Shown here piece by piece: positions 9,353 to 17,260 of a stretch of 64,000 nt of DNA. Positions within the stretch are counted from its first letter, which is position 1. Each line of letters begins with the position of its first letter. A model generated the notes under the pieces. That model did not search any database. It worked only from the letters and a program-made list of their open reading frames with translations, and was not told the DNA's origin. Where the stretch lies: the NCBI RefSeq assembly GCF_004331465.1, contig NZ_SJKB01000001.1, forward strand, positions 434,001-498,000, given 5' to 3'. The DNA is from Kribbella pittospori. Lineage in GTDB: Bacteria > Actinomycetota > Actinomycetes > Propionibacteriales > Kribbellaceae. A program made the position numbers and the translations under genes.

Positions 9353-10399
9353 ATGACCGGCCCCGGTGACCCACCTGAGGACAGCGCGTGGGAGTCCGGC
9401 CAACTCGAGCCCACGCGGCCGCCGGGACCTGGTGGCCCGCCGGCGGTGCCTCCGAACCCGCAGTGGATCCAACTGCCTCCCGACGCGGCTGGAGCCGGCC
9501 GCGATGCCGGTTCCCAACGCGCCCGGGTCGACGTTTCCACCGCGACTCTCCTGCTGTCGGCGTTGCCTTGGTACTTCTGGAGCTTCGCCATCGTCTCGTG
9601 GATCGTCGGGCTGCTCGGCTTCGGCTGGGGATGGATCGTTGTCGTCGCCTGGATGCTGTCCGGAGCGGTTGTCTTCGTTCGGCCCGTCGAGGACATGCTT
9701 GCCCGCTACCTGTTCCGACTTCGGCAGCCGACCCTCGTGGAGGAGCAGCGACTGCAGATGGCTTGGCGACAGGTGATCGACCGAGCCGGTGTGCCGCAAG
9801 GCAGGTACACGCTGTGGATTCAGGATTCCGAAGAGGTCAACGCAACACCGACCCCGGGACACGTTGTCGGCGTGAGCCGCTGGGCGCTCTACACACTGCC
9901 TCCGGCGCACCTGGAAGCGGCGCTGGCTCATGAACTCGGTCACCACCTGGGCGGACGGGACTGGTTGAGCCTGCTCAGCTTCTGGTACTCGATCCCGGCG
10001 CGGTGCGCGCTGATCGGAGTACGGGCCCTCGGCCGGTTGATGCTGGCGGTTCCCGCCGTCGGATGTGTGGTCGTCACCTTCGTGTTGCTGGCGTACTCCG
10101 GAGTCCTGTTCGCCGTCCTGTTGCTCGACGACAGCTTGCTCCTGCCGCTGCTGTTCCTCACGCCGTTCGTCGCGCCGCCGATCCTTGCGTGGCTCAGCCG
10201 GCGCGACATCATCCGCGCCGATCGCCGCGCCGCCGAGCTGGGCTACGGTGCGACGCTCATCCAGGTTCTGTACGGCTGGCAGTTCCAGCACCAGCAGATG
10301 TTGGGGCGCGACGGCAACCGCCGCCGCCAGTTGATGTCGAGCTACCCATCTCTCACCGATCGCGCCCATTCCCTGGAGCACTTCCTGCAGTCGAGATGA
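9353..10399 (+). CDS. M48-family membrane zinc metallopeptidase
   Basis: ATG 9353 is preceded by AGAAGGAG at good spacing, giving 348 residues. After a Pro-rich cytoplasmic stretch there are hydrophobic helices at about 67-105 and again at about 225-285. The zinc-binding motif HELGHH is at about residues 193-198. This arrangement matches M48 (HtpX/Oma1-like) membrane peptidases, which act in membrane protein quality control or processing. It closes the T4SS-like operon, 41 bp after the hydrolase gene, suggesting it processes or turns over components of the apparatus. The substrate is unknown. Confidence 0.7.
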   Translation: MTGPGDPPEDSAWESGQLEPTRPPGPGGPPAVPPNPQWIQLPPDAAGAGRDAGSQRARVDVSTATLLLSALPWYFWSFAIVSWIVGLLGFGWGWIVVVAWMLSGAVVFVRPVEDMLARYLFRLRQPTLVEEQRLQMAWRQVIDRAGVPQGRYTLWIQDSEEVNATPTPGHVVGVSRWALYTLPPAHLEAALAHELGHHLGGRDWLSLLSFWYSIPARCALIGVRALGRLMLAVPAVGCVVVTFVLLAYSGVLFAVLLLDDSLLLPLLFLTPFVAPPILAWLSRRDIIRADRRAAELGYGATLIQVLYGWQFQHQQMLGRDGNRRRQLMSSYPSLTDRAHSLEHFLQSR

Positions 10400-10413
10400 T
10401 CTCGCCCCAGCAG

Positions 10414-10455
10414 CAGACCGCGGCGAACGGAGCTGGATCCATGCGCCGCGGTCTG
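10414..10455 (+). terminator. Stem-loop after the T4SS-like operon
   Basis: Perfect 12-bp inverted repeat CAGACCGCGGCG / CGCCGCGGTCTG separated by 18 nt, starting 15 nt after the M48 stop codon. There is no T-tract, which is common for actinobacterial terminators. It may also serve the convergent minus-strand gene. Confidence 0.55.
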
Positions 10456-10507
10456 ATCGGCATCGTTGGTGTTAGCGCACCTCCGCCGATCTGAGGAGCG
10501 TAGCGGA

Positions 10508-11626
10508 TCAGGGGTGGGCGAATCTGATTTCGTGGGTTGCGTTGGGGGCGGTGAAGGTCAGGAGGTTGTGGGCTTCTGACTCGATCGCGGAGCGGGCGGC
10601 GCGCGTCAGTTTGGTGATGGGGTCGATTTCCAGGTGGGCGGTTTTCTTGGATTTGGTTTGTTTCCACAGGGCGGTGGCTTGGCCGTTGTGGAGGACTGAG
10701 CCTCGGGTCAGGACCTCTTGGAGGGTTAGTTGTTGGCGGGTTTGGTTGTCTATCCAGCGGGTTCGGTCGGCGTGGGACAGGAGGAGGTTGTCGAATTCTG
10801 GGAGGAAGCGGGTGGGGGCTTCTGTGTCGGGAGATGGGAGGGGGATGGTGGGGAGGTCGTAGAGGGTTCGGCCGGTGGTGAGGTCGGTGTAGGTGCGGAG
10901 GTCCAGGCGGTCGAAGATCTCGTTGAGGCGGGTTAGGCCGGACCAGGTTTGGGCGTCGGCTACTGAGGCGGGGCCGTAGGCGGCCAAGTAGCGGAGGACC
11001 AGCCGCTCTAGAGACGGGACCGGGTCGGTGGAGGCGGCGGGGTCCACGGGGGAGTTGAGCCAGAGGTCGGCGGTGGACATGGCGGGGTTGCCGCCCTTGC
11101 CCCAGATGCCGCGAGGTGGGGTCTGGATGGTGGGGAGCAGGCAGCGTACGGCGTGGGCCAGTGCGGCGGGTTCGCGGTCGGGCCAGAGCGGGCCGAGGTG
11201 CTCACGCAGTTGTACGGCGGTCGCCGGGCCGGCGGTCATGCGGTCAATGCCGGCCCGTAGTACGGCGTCGATATCGAGACCCTCGAGGCGGTGCCGGCCG
11301 TACGTCATGTTCTGGAACACCTCCCGCTCGAGCCTCGGCTGGATCAGCGGCCGGAACGCGAGGAAATCGCGGCTCGACATCAGGTGGATCGTCGCCCGCA
11401 TCATCGAACCGCGAACCGCCCGCCGCTCTTCCAGCAGTTTGGCGAGTTCGTCGGTCTGGAAGGACTGCAGTCTTGTCCACAATCCGACGTACGGCGCGAG
11501 TGGTGACTGTGCCTGCATGCCGACGAGATGCTCGATCGCCTCCAGCGCGGTCGCGTCCCGGCGTTCGAGCAGCCACTGCCGCTCCAGGGTGGCGCGATTG
11601 AGGGCCTGCAGGCTCAGCTTGGTCAT
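10508..11626 (-). CDS. Winged-helix DNA-binding protein, AlkZ-like (HTH_42) DNA glycosylase candidate
   Basis: This 372-residue protein has the pattern of the HTH_42/YcaQ-AlkZ family of winged-helix proteins. A Q-x-Q motif is at residues 38-40 (GMQAQSP). In this family the catalytic motif is Q-x-Q in AlkZ-like enzymes and Q-x-D in the YcaQ branch. Members excise bulky alkyl adducts or unhook crosslinks, and some protect producers of genotoxic natural products. ATG 11626 has a good AGGAGAGG site. It is divergent from the protease gene downstream. Many annotated members are uncharacterised, so activity is inferred. Confidence 0.65.
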   Translation of the reverse strand: MTKLSLQALNRATLERQWLLERRDATALEAIEHLVGMQAQSPLAPYVGLWTRLQSFQTDELAKLLEERRAVRGSMMRATIHLMSSRDFLAFRPLIQPRLEREVFQNMTYGRHRLEGLDIDAVLRAGIDRMTAGPATAVQLREHLGPLWPDREPAALAHAVRCLLPTIQTPPRGIWGKGGNPAMSTADLWLNSPVDPAASTDPVPSLERLVLRYLAAYGPASVADAQTWSGLTRLNEIFDRLDLRTYTDLTTGRTLYDLPTIPLPSPDTEAPTRFLPEFDNLLLSHADRTRWIDNQTRQQLTLQEVLTRGSVLHNGQATALWKQTKSKKTAHLEIDPITKLTRAARSAIESEAHNLLTFTAPNATHEIRFAHP

Positions 11627-11788
11627 GGCGGGATCCTCTCCTGTCCGTCGGGTTCGACGATAGGAGAAGAAGCGGCCAAGATCGGTCCTCTATTCACCAG
11701 CAAGGTTTTCCCTTGCGACGCCGGACTGGCGGGAACTTCCGCTTCCCAGCGGGTGCCCGGGCGAACTAGGGTCTCGACGGATCGTAGT

Positions 11789-11805
11789 TGTTGCGTTACG
11801 CAACA
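11789..11805. promoter_or_regulatory. 17-bp palindrome, putative operator
   Basis: TGTTGCGTTACGCAACA has perfect 8-bp arms around a single centre base. It sits 32 bp before the protease start, in the divergent region shared with the AlkZ-like gene, so it could control either one. The binding protein is unknown. Confidence 0.45.
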
Positions 11806-11837
11806 CGAACAGGTTCGTCGACTGTGGGAGGGAACGT

Positions 11838-13298
11838 ATGACGAAACGCCGCAAGGCGGTCGTGGCCGTCACCGCCGGACTGGCCACCATTTCGCTCGGG
11901 CTGTCCGTCACCAGCGCCGCGGGAGCCGCGCCGGAGACCACGACCCTGGGCAACCTGAAGTTGATCAAGACCAAGACGTCGCTGCTCGGCAAGCACTACT
12001 GGTACCAGCAGACCTTCAAGGGCCTGCCCGTCGTCAACGGGTACTACGCCAAGCACGAGACCAAGGGCGGCGGTGTCGAGATCGCCGACGGACGGGACGC
12101 CATACCGTCGAATCTGGACGTGTCGGCAAAGGTGCCTGCGGCAACAGCGACGAGCAGCGCGAACAGTGTGGTCAGCGCTCGCGCCGCCCGGACCCGGATC
12201 GCCGGGCCGCACAAGGACGCCGTGCCGGCGCCGACCGCCACCCAGGGCGCGGCCCAGCTGGCCGTCGTCGGTGGCAAGGACGCGCGGTTGGTCTGGAAGG
12301 TCACCAGCAAGTCGGCCGAGGGCGTCAGTGAGTCCCTGGTCGACGCCAAGAGCGGGACCGTGGTCGAGTCGAAGGTGGTCAGCCAGAACGTCGACGGTCA
12401 CGGTTCGGTGTTCGACCCGAACCCGGTGGTCAGCGAGCAGAACGAGAAGCTGACCGACCAGAACGACAAGAACCAGGATGCCCTGTTCCTGGCCCAGAAG
12501 AACGTGATCCTGCGGAACCTGGACGGCTCCGGCAAGCTCAACGGGGCCTATGTGAACATCGCCGAGGCCAAGGGCGGGGTCGCGCAGAGCAAGAACAACA
12601 CCTTCGTCTACCAGCGCGCGAACAACAAGTTCGAGCAGGTGATGGCGTACTACCACGTGAACCAGACGCAGGAGTACATCCACCAACTGGGATTCACCGA
12701 GGTGAACAACGAGTCGCAGGACTTCTCGATCAACACCTTCGCCGGCGACAACTCGTTCTACGACCCGTCGACGGACATCATCACGATGGGCGAAGGTGGC
12801 GTCGACGACGCCGAGGACGCCGAGGTGATCTGGCACGAGTACGGTCACGCGATGCAGGACGACGTCGTGCCGGGCTTCGGCGAGTCGCTCCAGGCCGGCT
12901 CGATGGGTGAGGGCTTCGGCGACTACTGGGCCGTCACCATGTCCGAGCCGGTCAGCAAGGGCTTCGAGCTGCCCTGCGTGATGGACTGGGACGCGACGTC
13001 GTACACCAGCACCGAGCCGCACTGCCTGCGTCGTACCGACACCGGCAAGACCACCGACGACATCGTCGGCGAGGTGCACGACGACGGTGAGATCTGGTCG
13101 AACGCGCTCTGGGACATCAACCGGGCGCTCGGCCGGACCAAGGCCAACAAGGTCATCCTCGAGGCGACGTTCTTCTACGACCCGGACACGTCGTTCGCCG
13201 CCGCGGCCCAGGACACCGTCCAGGCCGCCCGGCTGCTCTACGGCAAGCCCGCCGCGCAGCAGGTGACCGACGCCTTCAAGGCGCGCAAGATCCTCTGA
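11838..13298 (+). CDS. Secreted gluzincin (M4/M36-like) metallopeptidase with propeptide
   Basis: ATG 11838 follows GGGAGGGAA. Residues 1-33 form a signal peptide ending after SAAGA. Residues 40-200 look like the FTP/PepSY propeptide of thermolysin- and fungalysin-type zymogens. The catalytic domain carries HEYGH at residues 333-337, and a downstream GEGFGDYWA (Glu near 358) supplies the third zinc ligand in the manner of M36 enzymes. At 486 residues it ends soon after the C-terminal helical half, with no extra binding domain. Expected to be an extracellular neutral protease activated by propeptide removal. Confidence 0.8.
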   Translation: MTKRRKAVVAVTAGLATISLGLSVTSAAGAAPETTTLGNLKLIKTKTSLLGKHYWYQQTFKGLPVVNGYYAKHETKGGGVEIADGRDAIPSNLDVSAKVPAATATSSANSVVSARAARTRIAGPHKDAVPAPTATQGAAQLAVVGGKDARLVWKVTSKSAEGVSESLVDAKSGTVVESKVVSQNVDGHGSVFDPNPVVSEQNEKLTDQNDKNQDALFLAQKNVILRNLDGSGKLNGAYVNIAEAKGGVAQSKNNTFVYQRANNKFEQVMAYYHVNQTQEYIHQLGFTEVNNESQDFSINTFAGDNSFYDPSTDIITMGEGGVDDAEDAEVIWHEYGHAMQDDVVPGFGESLQAGSMGEGFGDYWAVTMSEPVSKGFELPCVMDWDATSYTSTEPHCLRRTDTGKTTDDIVGEVHDDGEIWSNALWDINRALGRTKANKVILEATFFYDPDTSFAAAAQDTVQAARLLYGKPAAQQVTDAFKARKIL

Positions 13299-13314
13299 CG
13301 GTCGCTCCAGGTTG

Positions 13315-13339
13315 TGCGCCCGCAACTACTGTGGGCGCA
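13315..13339 (+). terminator. Small hairpin between protease and SDR genes, touching the SDR start
   Basis: TGCGCCC and GGGCGCA form a 7-bp stem with an 11-nt loop. The last base of the right arm is the A of the SDR ATG (13339). It could end the protease transcript or reduce access to the SDR start. Confidence 0.3.
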
Positions 13340-14274
13340 TGACCTGGAGTACGGCGGACATCCCCGACCTGACCGGACGACGGGCGCTGGTCACCGGCGC
13401 CACCAGCGGCCTCGGGTACGAGACGGCGCTCGAACTGCTGAGACACGGCGCCGAGGTGCTCATCGGCGCGCGCAATCCGGAGAAGGCCGCCAAGGTCTCC
13501 CAAGCCCTTGCCGACGCAGCCGGCCGGCAGCCCACCGTCGTCGAGCTGGACCTGGCCGATCTGGCGAGTGTCGAGCAGGCGGCCGGCAAACTCACCGCGA
13601 CGTACGACGCGCTCGATCTGCTCGTGAACAACGCCGGCGTGATGGCGACGCCGTATTTGCAGACGAAGGACGGGTTCGAGCTCCAGATCGGCACCAACCA
13701 TCTCGGGCACTTCGCCCTCACCGGCCGGCTGCTGCCGTTGCTGCTCCAGGCGCCCGCGGCCCGGGTCGTGACGGTCAGCTCGTTCATGCACACGACCGTT
13801 CGCGGGATCACGCAGGCGGACTTCCGGCGACCGGCCGGCGGCTACTCCAAGTGGGACGCGTACGGGAAGTCGAAGCTCGCCAACCTGCTCTTCATGCTCG
13901 AACTCGACCGCCGCGCCCGCGCCGCCGGCGTGAACCTGCTCAGCGCCGGCGCACATCCCGGGTACGCCTCCACCCACCTGCAGACCAACGGGCCCGAGCT
14001 CGCGGGCCAGCAGTTCATGGCCAAGGTGATGAGCATCGGGAACACCCTCTTCGCGCAGACCGCCGCGGCAGGCGCCTGGCCGAGCCTGTACGCCGCGACC
14101 AACCCTGACCTGAGTCCCGGCTCGTACGTCGGTCCAGGCTTCCTCGGGTGGCGCGGCAAACCGGCGATCGCGCGTCCCACCCGCACCGCTCGGGACCCCG
14201 GCCTTGCCGAGCGGCTCTGGGAATGGTCGATCGAGGCAACCGGAGTGGATCCGGCACTCACTGTGCCGAGGTAG
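13339..14274 (+). CDS. Short-chain dehydrogenase/reductase (SDR)
   Basis: This 311-residue Rossmann oxidoreductase starts at ATG 13339; an upstream GTG in the same frame lies too close to the protease gene. Motifs: nucleotide-binding TGATSGLG (residues 19-26), NNAG, catalytic Ser in the VTVSS strand, and YxxxK within DAYGKSKLAN. It resembles the retinol dehydrogenase/WWOX-like, NADP-preferring SDRs often labelled oxidoreductase in actinomycetes. The substrate cannot be read from sequence. Both flanking genes are on the same strand but seem unrelated. Confidence 0.8.
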   Translation: MTWSTADIPDLTGRRALVTGATSGLGYETALELLRHGAEVLIGARNPEKAAKVSQALADAAGRQPTVVELDLADLASVEQAAGKLTATYDALDLLVNNAGVMATPYLQTKDGFELQIGTNHLGHFALTGRLLPLLLQAPAARVVTVSSFMHTTVRGITQADFRRPAGGYSKWDAYGKSKLANLLFMLELDRRARAAGVNLLSAGAHPGYASTHLQTNGPELAGQQFMAKVMSIGNTLFAQTAAAGAWPSLYAATNPDLSPGSYVGPGFLGWRGKPAIARPTRTARDPGLAERLWEWSIEATGVDPALTVPR

Positions 14275-14336
14275 TGACACAGTGACAGCTTTCTGGTTAC
14301 CCTCCGGTAATTCTCGATGGACGCCGGAGGTCTCAC

Positions 14337-15941
14337 GTGCGCAGACTCGCAGCCGCCCTCGCTGTCGCCCTTGCCGTTGCGCTGGCCCTGATCACCATCG
14401 GTCCGCGTGCCGAGGCCGACCAGTCCGCGCCAGGCTTCAGTACGTCGTACCAGCGCATCCCCGGCGCGGACGGGACCGGGATCGGCGCTGTCGTGCTGAC
14501 GCCGACCGGCCAGGGCGACGGGCCGTTCCCGCTCGTGGTGATGCCGTCGAGCTGGGGCGTGCCGAACGTCGAGTACGTCGGTCAGGGCGCGAAGCTGGCC
14601 AGGTCCGGCTTCCAGGTCATCGCGTACTCGAGTCGCGGCTTCTGGGACTCCGGCGGCGGCATCGACATCGCGGGCCCGCCGACCGTCGCCGACGTCAGCA
14701 AGGTGATCGACTGGGCCGATCAGCACACACCGGCCGACACCAGTCGGGTCGCCGCGGTCGGGATCTCGTACGGCGCCGGCACCTCGCTGCTCGCGAGTGC
14801 GCAGGACCCGCGGATCAAGGCGGTCGGCGCGATGAGCGGCTGGGCCGACCTGATCGCGTCACTCGATCCGAACGACACGGTCGCACTCCAGTCCGTCGCC
14901 GGCCTGCTTGCCCTCGGCAACATCACTGGCCGGCCGGGTCCGGAGATGGCCTCGCTGCAGACCAAGTTCGTCACCGGGAACTTCGACGGCGCGATCGCCG
15001 AGGCCAAGCAGTTGGCGCCGGTCAGGTCGGCCGCGACGATGGTCGACCAGATCAACGCGAACGCGCCGGCCGTGTTCCTTGCCAATGCGTTCGAGGACTC
15101 GATCTTCCCGCCCTCGCAGTACACCGACTTCTTCACTCGGCTGACCGGCCCGAAGCGCCTGCTGCTCGCGCACGGCGACCATTCGACGCCTGAGGTGCCT
15201 GGCGCGATCGGCCTGCCCAACGAGACCTGGGACGAGCTCGCGGCCTGGCTGCGGCACTACATCGCCGACGCGGACAACGGCGCGGACGCCGAGGCGCAGG
15301 TCCAGCTGAGGTCGCAACGCGGCGTCTGGCGCGGGTACACGAACTGGGTCGCCGTCGGGCAGCCGCGTACGGCGTACCTCACCAAACCGACCGGGTTGTC
15401 GCGGACAGGCACACTCCAGCCCAAGGCCTCGACGGGGTGGACCAGCAACATCGCCGCTGGTGTCCCGACCCTGGCGGACAGCGGCGTGGCGCTCGTTTCC
15501 GGCGCACTGCAAGGGCTTCTGTCGATCCCGACCGCGGTCGCGACTCCGCTCGTCGACAGGTCGTTCGCGGGCGTCTGGTCCAGCCCGGTCTACACCAGCG
15601 GCGCCATCGTCAACGGCACGCCGAAGCTGCATCTGACGGTCAAGCCGTCCGGGCCGAACACCTCACTCTTCGCCTATCTGTACGACGTCAACGCGCTCGG
15701 CGTCGGCTCGTTGATCGCGCACAAGCCGTTGACCCTGCGTGGCGCGACGCCTGGCAAGGCGGTGCCGGTCGACATTCGCCTCGAGGCGACCAGTTGGGAG
15801 GTCCCGGCCGGCAACCACCTGGTCCTCGTGGTGGACACGGTCGACCCGCGCTACCTCGGCCGCAGCGCCCTCGGTACGTCGGTCACCTTCGGCTCCCCGG
15901 CGGGCGACCCATCCCGGATCAGCATCCCTGTGATCGCGTGA
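14337..15941 (+). CDS. Secreted CocE/NonD-type (S15, PepX-like) alpha/beta hydrolase
   Basis: GTG 14337 is preceded by GGAGG at 8-nt spacing. A signal peptide covers residues 1-27, cleaved after AEA. The hydrolase domain has the nucleophile elbow GISYGAG (Ser144), an acid residue in AFEDSIFPP, and the catalytic His in AHGDHSTPE. From about residue 340 a beta-rich domain resembles the X-Pro dipeptidyl-peptidase C-terminal jelly roll. Members hydrolyse acyl-peptide or ester bonds outside the cell. At 534 residues it is a normal size for the family. Substrate is unknown. Confidence 0.75.
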   Translation: MRRLAAALAVALAVALALITIGPRAEADQSAPGFSTSYQRIPGADGTGIGAVVLTPTGQGDGPFPLVVMPSSWGVPNVEYVGQGAKLARSGFQVIAYSSRGFWDSGGGIDIAGPPTVADVSKVIDWADQHTPADTSRVAAVGISYGAGTSLLASAQDPRIKAVGAMSGWADLIASLDPNDTVALQSVAGLLALGNITGRPGPEMASLQTKFVTGNFDGAIAEAKQLAPVRSAATMVDQINANAPAVFLANAFEDSIFPPSQYTDFFTRLTGPKRLLLAHGDHSTPEVPGAIGLPNETWDELAAWLRHYIADADNGADAEAQVQLRSQRGVWRGYTNWVAVGQPRTAYLTKPTGLSRTGTLQPKASTGWTSNIAAGVPTLADSGVALVSGALQGLLSIPTAVATPLVDRSFAGVWSSPVYTSGAIVNGTPKLHLTVKPSGPNTSLFAYLYDVNALGVGSLIAHKPLTLRGATPGKAVPVDIRLEATSWEVPAGNHLVLVVDTVDPRYLGRSALGTSVTFGSPAGDPSRISIPVIA

Positions 15942-16088
15942 CCGCACCTACCGCAGGTCGCGACCGATGCCCCAGGCAAGCTCAGAGCGTCGCAGTACCG
16001 GCGGGTTGAGGCGGGCGATTCGGGATGCGAAGTCGTCGCATCTCACCGATCCTGGTAGGTACTGCCGACCATGGGAGGTGACAGTGCG

Positions 16089-16904
16089 ATGGCCGCTCCC
16101 AGCCGTGCGCTCGCGCCCACCTCGGTGAGTAGGTTCCGGCCACCCCGCTTCGGGCTCAGCGGATCGCGCCTGGGCGAGCCGGGTCCGGACGGTGACGCGC
16201 TCGCGACCGTGGATGCGGCGTACCAGGCCGGCATCCGGTTCTTCGACACCTCCCCGACGTACGGAGAGTCGGAACGACGTCTTGGTACGGCGCTGCAGCG
16301 GCGGCCGCGTAGTGAGTTCCTCGTGTCCACCAAGGTGGCGGGTGAGGACGCCGGTGCGTCGGTGCGGGCGAGTGTGAAACGTCTGGGGCTTGCGGTCGAC
16401 CTGGTCTTCGTCCGGGATGCCGACGAGTCGGCGTACCCGGTGCTGGACGAGTTGCGGCGCAGGGGAGAGATCAAGGCAATCGGAGCGGCCTCGGGGGACT
16501 GGCGGCTGCTCGACGGACTGGTGCGCGATGTGGACCTCGATTGTGTGTTGCTGGCCGGGCAGTACTCGCTCCTCGATCAGTCCGCGGCACCGCTGCTGGA
16601 TCGTTGCCTGGCCCGCGGTATCTCGGTGATCGTGTCCGGCATCCTGACCCGGCCGATCCTGCAGAGCGAGAAGTCCAGCGATCCCGTCGCGATCCGGGCA
16701 CGGCGCATCTCCGCGGTCTGCGAGCGGTACGGCGTTTCGTTGCCGCAGGCAGCACTCGCCTTTCCCGTAAGGCATGCCGCGGTCGCGTCCGTGCTGATCG
16801 CGGCGGCCAGCCCGGCCGAGATTCGCGCCGACGCGGCTCTGGTCCGGCAGCCGGTGCCGGCCACCTTGTGGCGGGATCCGGAATTGTTGCGATTGGTATC
16901 CTGA
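16089..16904 (+). CDS. Aldo/keto reductase-like protein lacking the catalytic His
   Basis: ATG 16089 is preceded by GGGAGGTGA and is preferred to ATG 16071, which overlaps that site. The 271-residue protein has the AKR barrel signatures FFDTSPTYG (Asp53, Tyr58) and STK (Lys82). The usual LLH-D segment reads VFVRDAD, so the fourth tetrad residue is Arg109 instead of His. The AGQYSLLDQSA region resembles the D-threo-aldose/L-fucose dehydrogenase branch. Loss of the His would be expected to weaken carbonyl reduction but may still allow oxidation. The substrate is unassigned. Confidence 0.7.
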   Translation: MAAPSRALAPTSVSRFRPPRFGLSGSRLGEPGPDGDALATVDAAYQAGIRFFDTSPTYGESERRLGTALQRRPRSEFLVSTKVAGEDAGASVRASVKRLGLAVDLVFVRDADESAYPVLDELRRRGEIKAIGAASGDWRLLDGLVRDVDLDCVLLAGQYSLLDQSAAPLLDRCLARGISVIVSGILTRPILQSEKSSDPVAIRARRISAVCERYGVSLPQAALAFPVRHAAVASVLIAAASPAEIRADAALVRQPVPATLWRDPELLRLVS

Positions 16905-16995
16905 CCGGAGGATCCGCGGTCTGCGGTTCCCCGGTCGAGTGGCGTCGTACCCGGTCCATGACAAGACGGCGCCCGCCCCAGGAGGGGCCACTCCG

Positions 16996-17250
16996 ATGCA
17001 TGTCATCGACATTCTCGAGATCGCCGGCGCGGTCACCATTCTGGTCGCCTTCGCGGCGGCCCAGGCGGGCAAACTCCGTCAGCGCACGCTCGCGTACCAG
17101 TTGCTCAACCTGCTCGGCTCCGGGGTGCTCGCGGTGATCGCCGCGGTCGAGTCCTCGTGGGGCTTCCTGCTCCTCGAGGGCAGCTGGGCAGTGATCAGCC
17201 TGATCGGCCTACTCACCCTCAATCGAGGCCGAGAGCCCGCCACTCACTGA
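16996..17250 (+). CDS. CBU_0592-like small membrane protein
   Basis: ATG 16996 has GGAGGGG 8 nt upstream, giving 84 residues; the upstream in-frame ATG 16939 has no such site. Three hydrophobic segments span about 5-24, 33-50 and 53-72, joined by short polar loops. The spacing and the LxxxGSGVLAxIA-type helix resemble the CBU_0592 family of three-helix membrane proteins, whose function is unknown. It is 91 bp after the aldo/keto reductase gene and tail-to-tail with the next gene. Confidence 0.65.
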   Translation: MHVIDILEIAGAVTILVAFAAAQAGKLRQRTLAYQLLNLLGSGVLAVIAAVESSWGFLLLEGSWAVISLIGLLTLNRGREPATH

Positions 17251-17260
17251 GCTACCCGGC

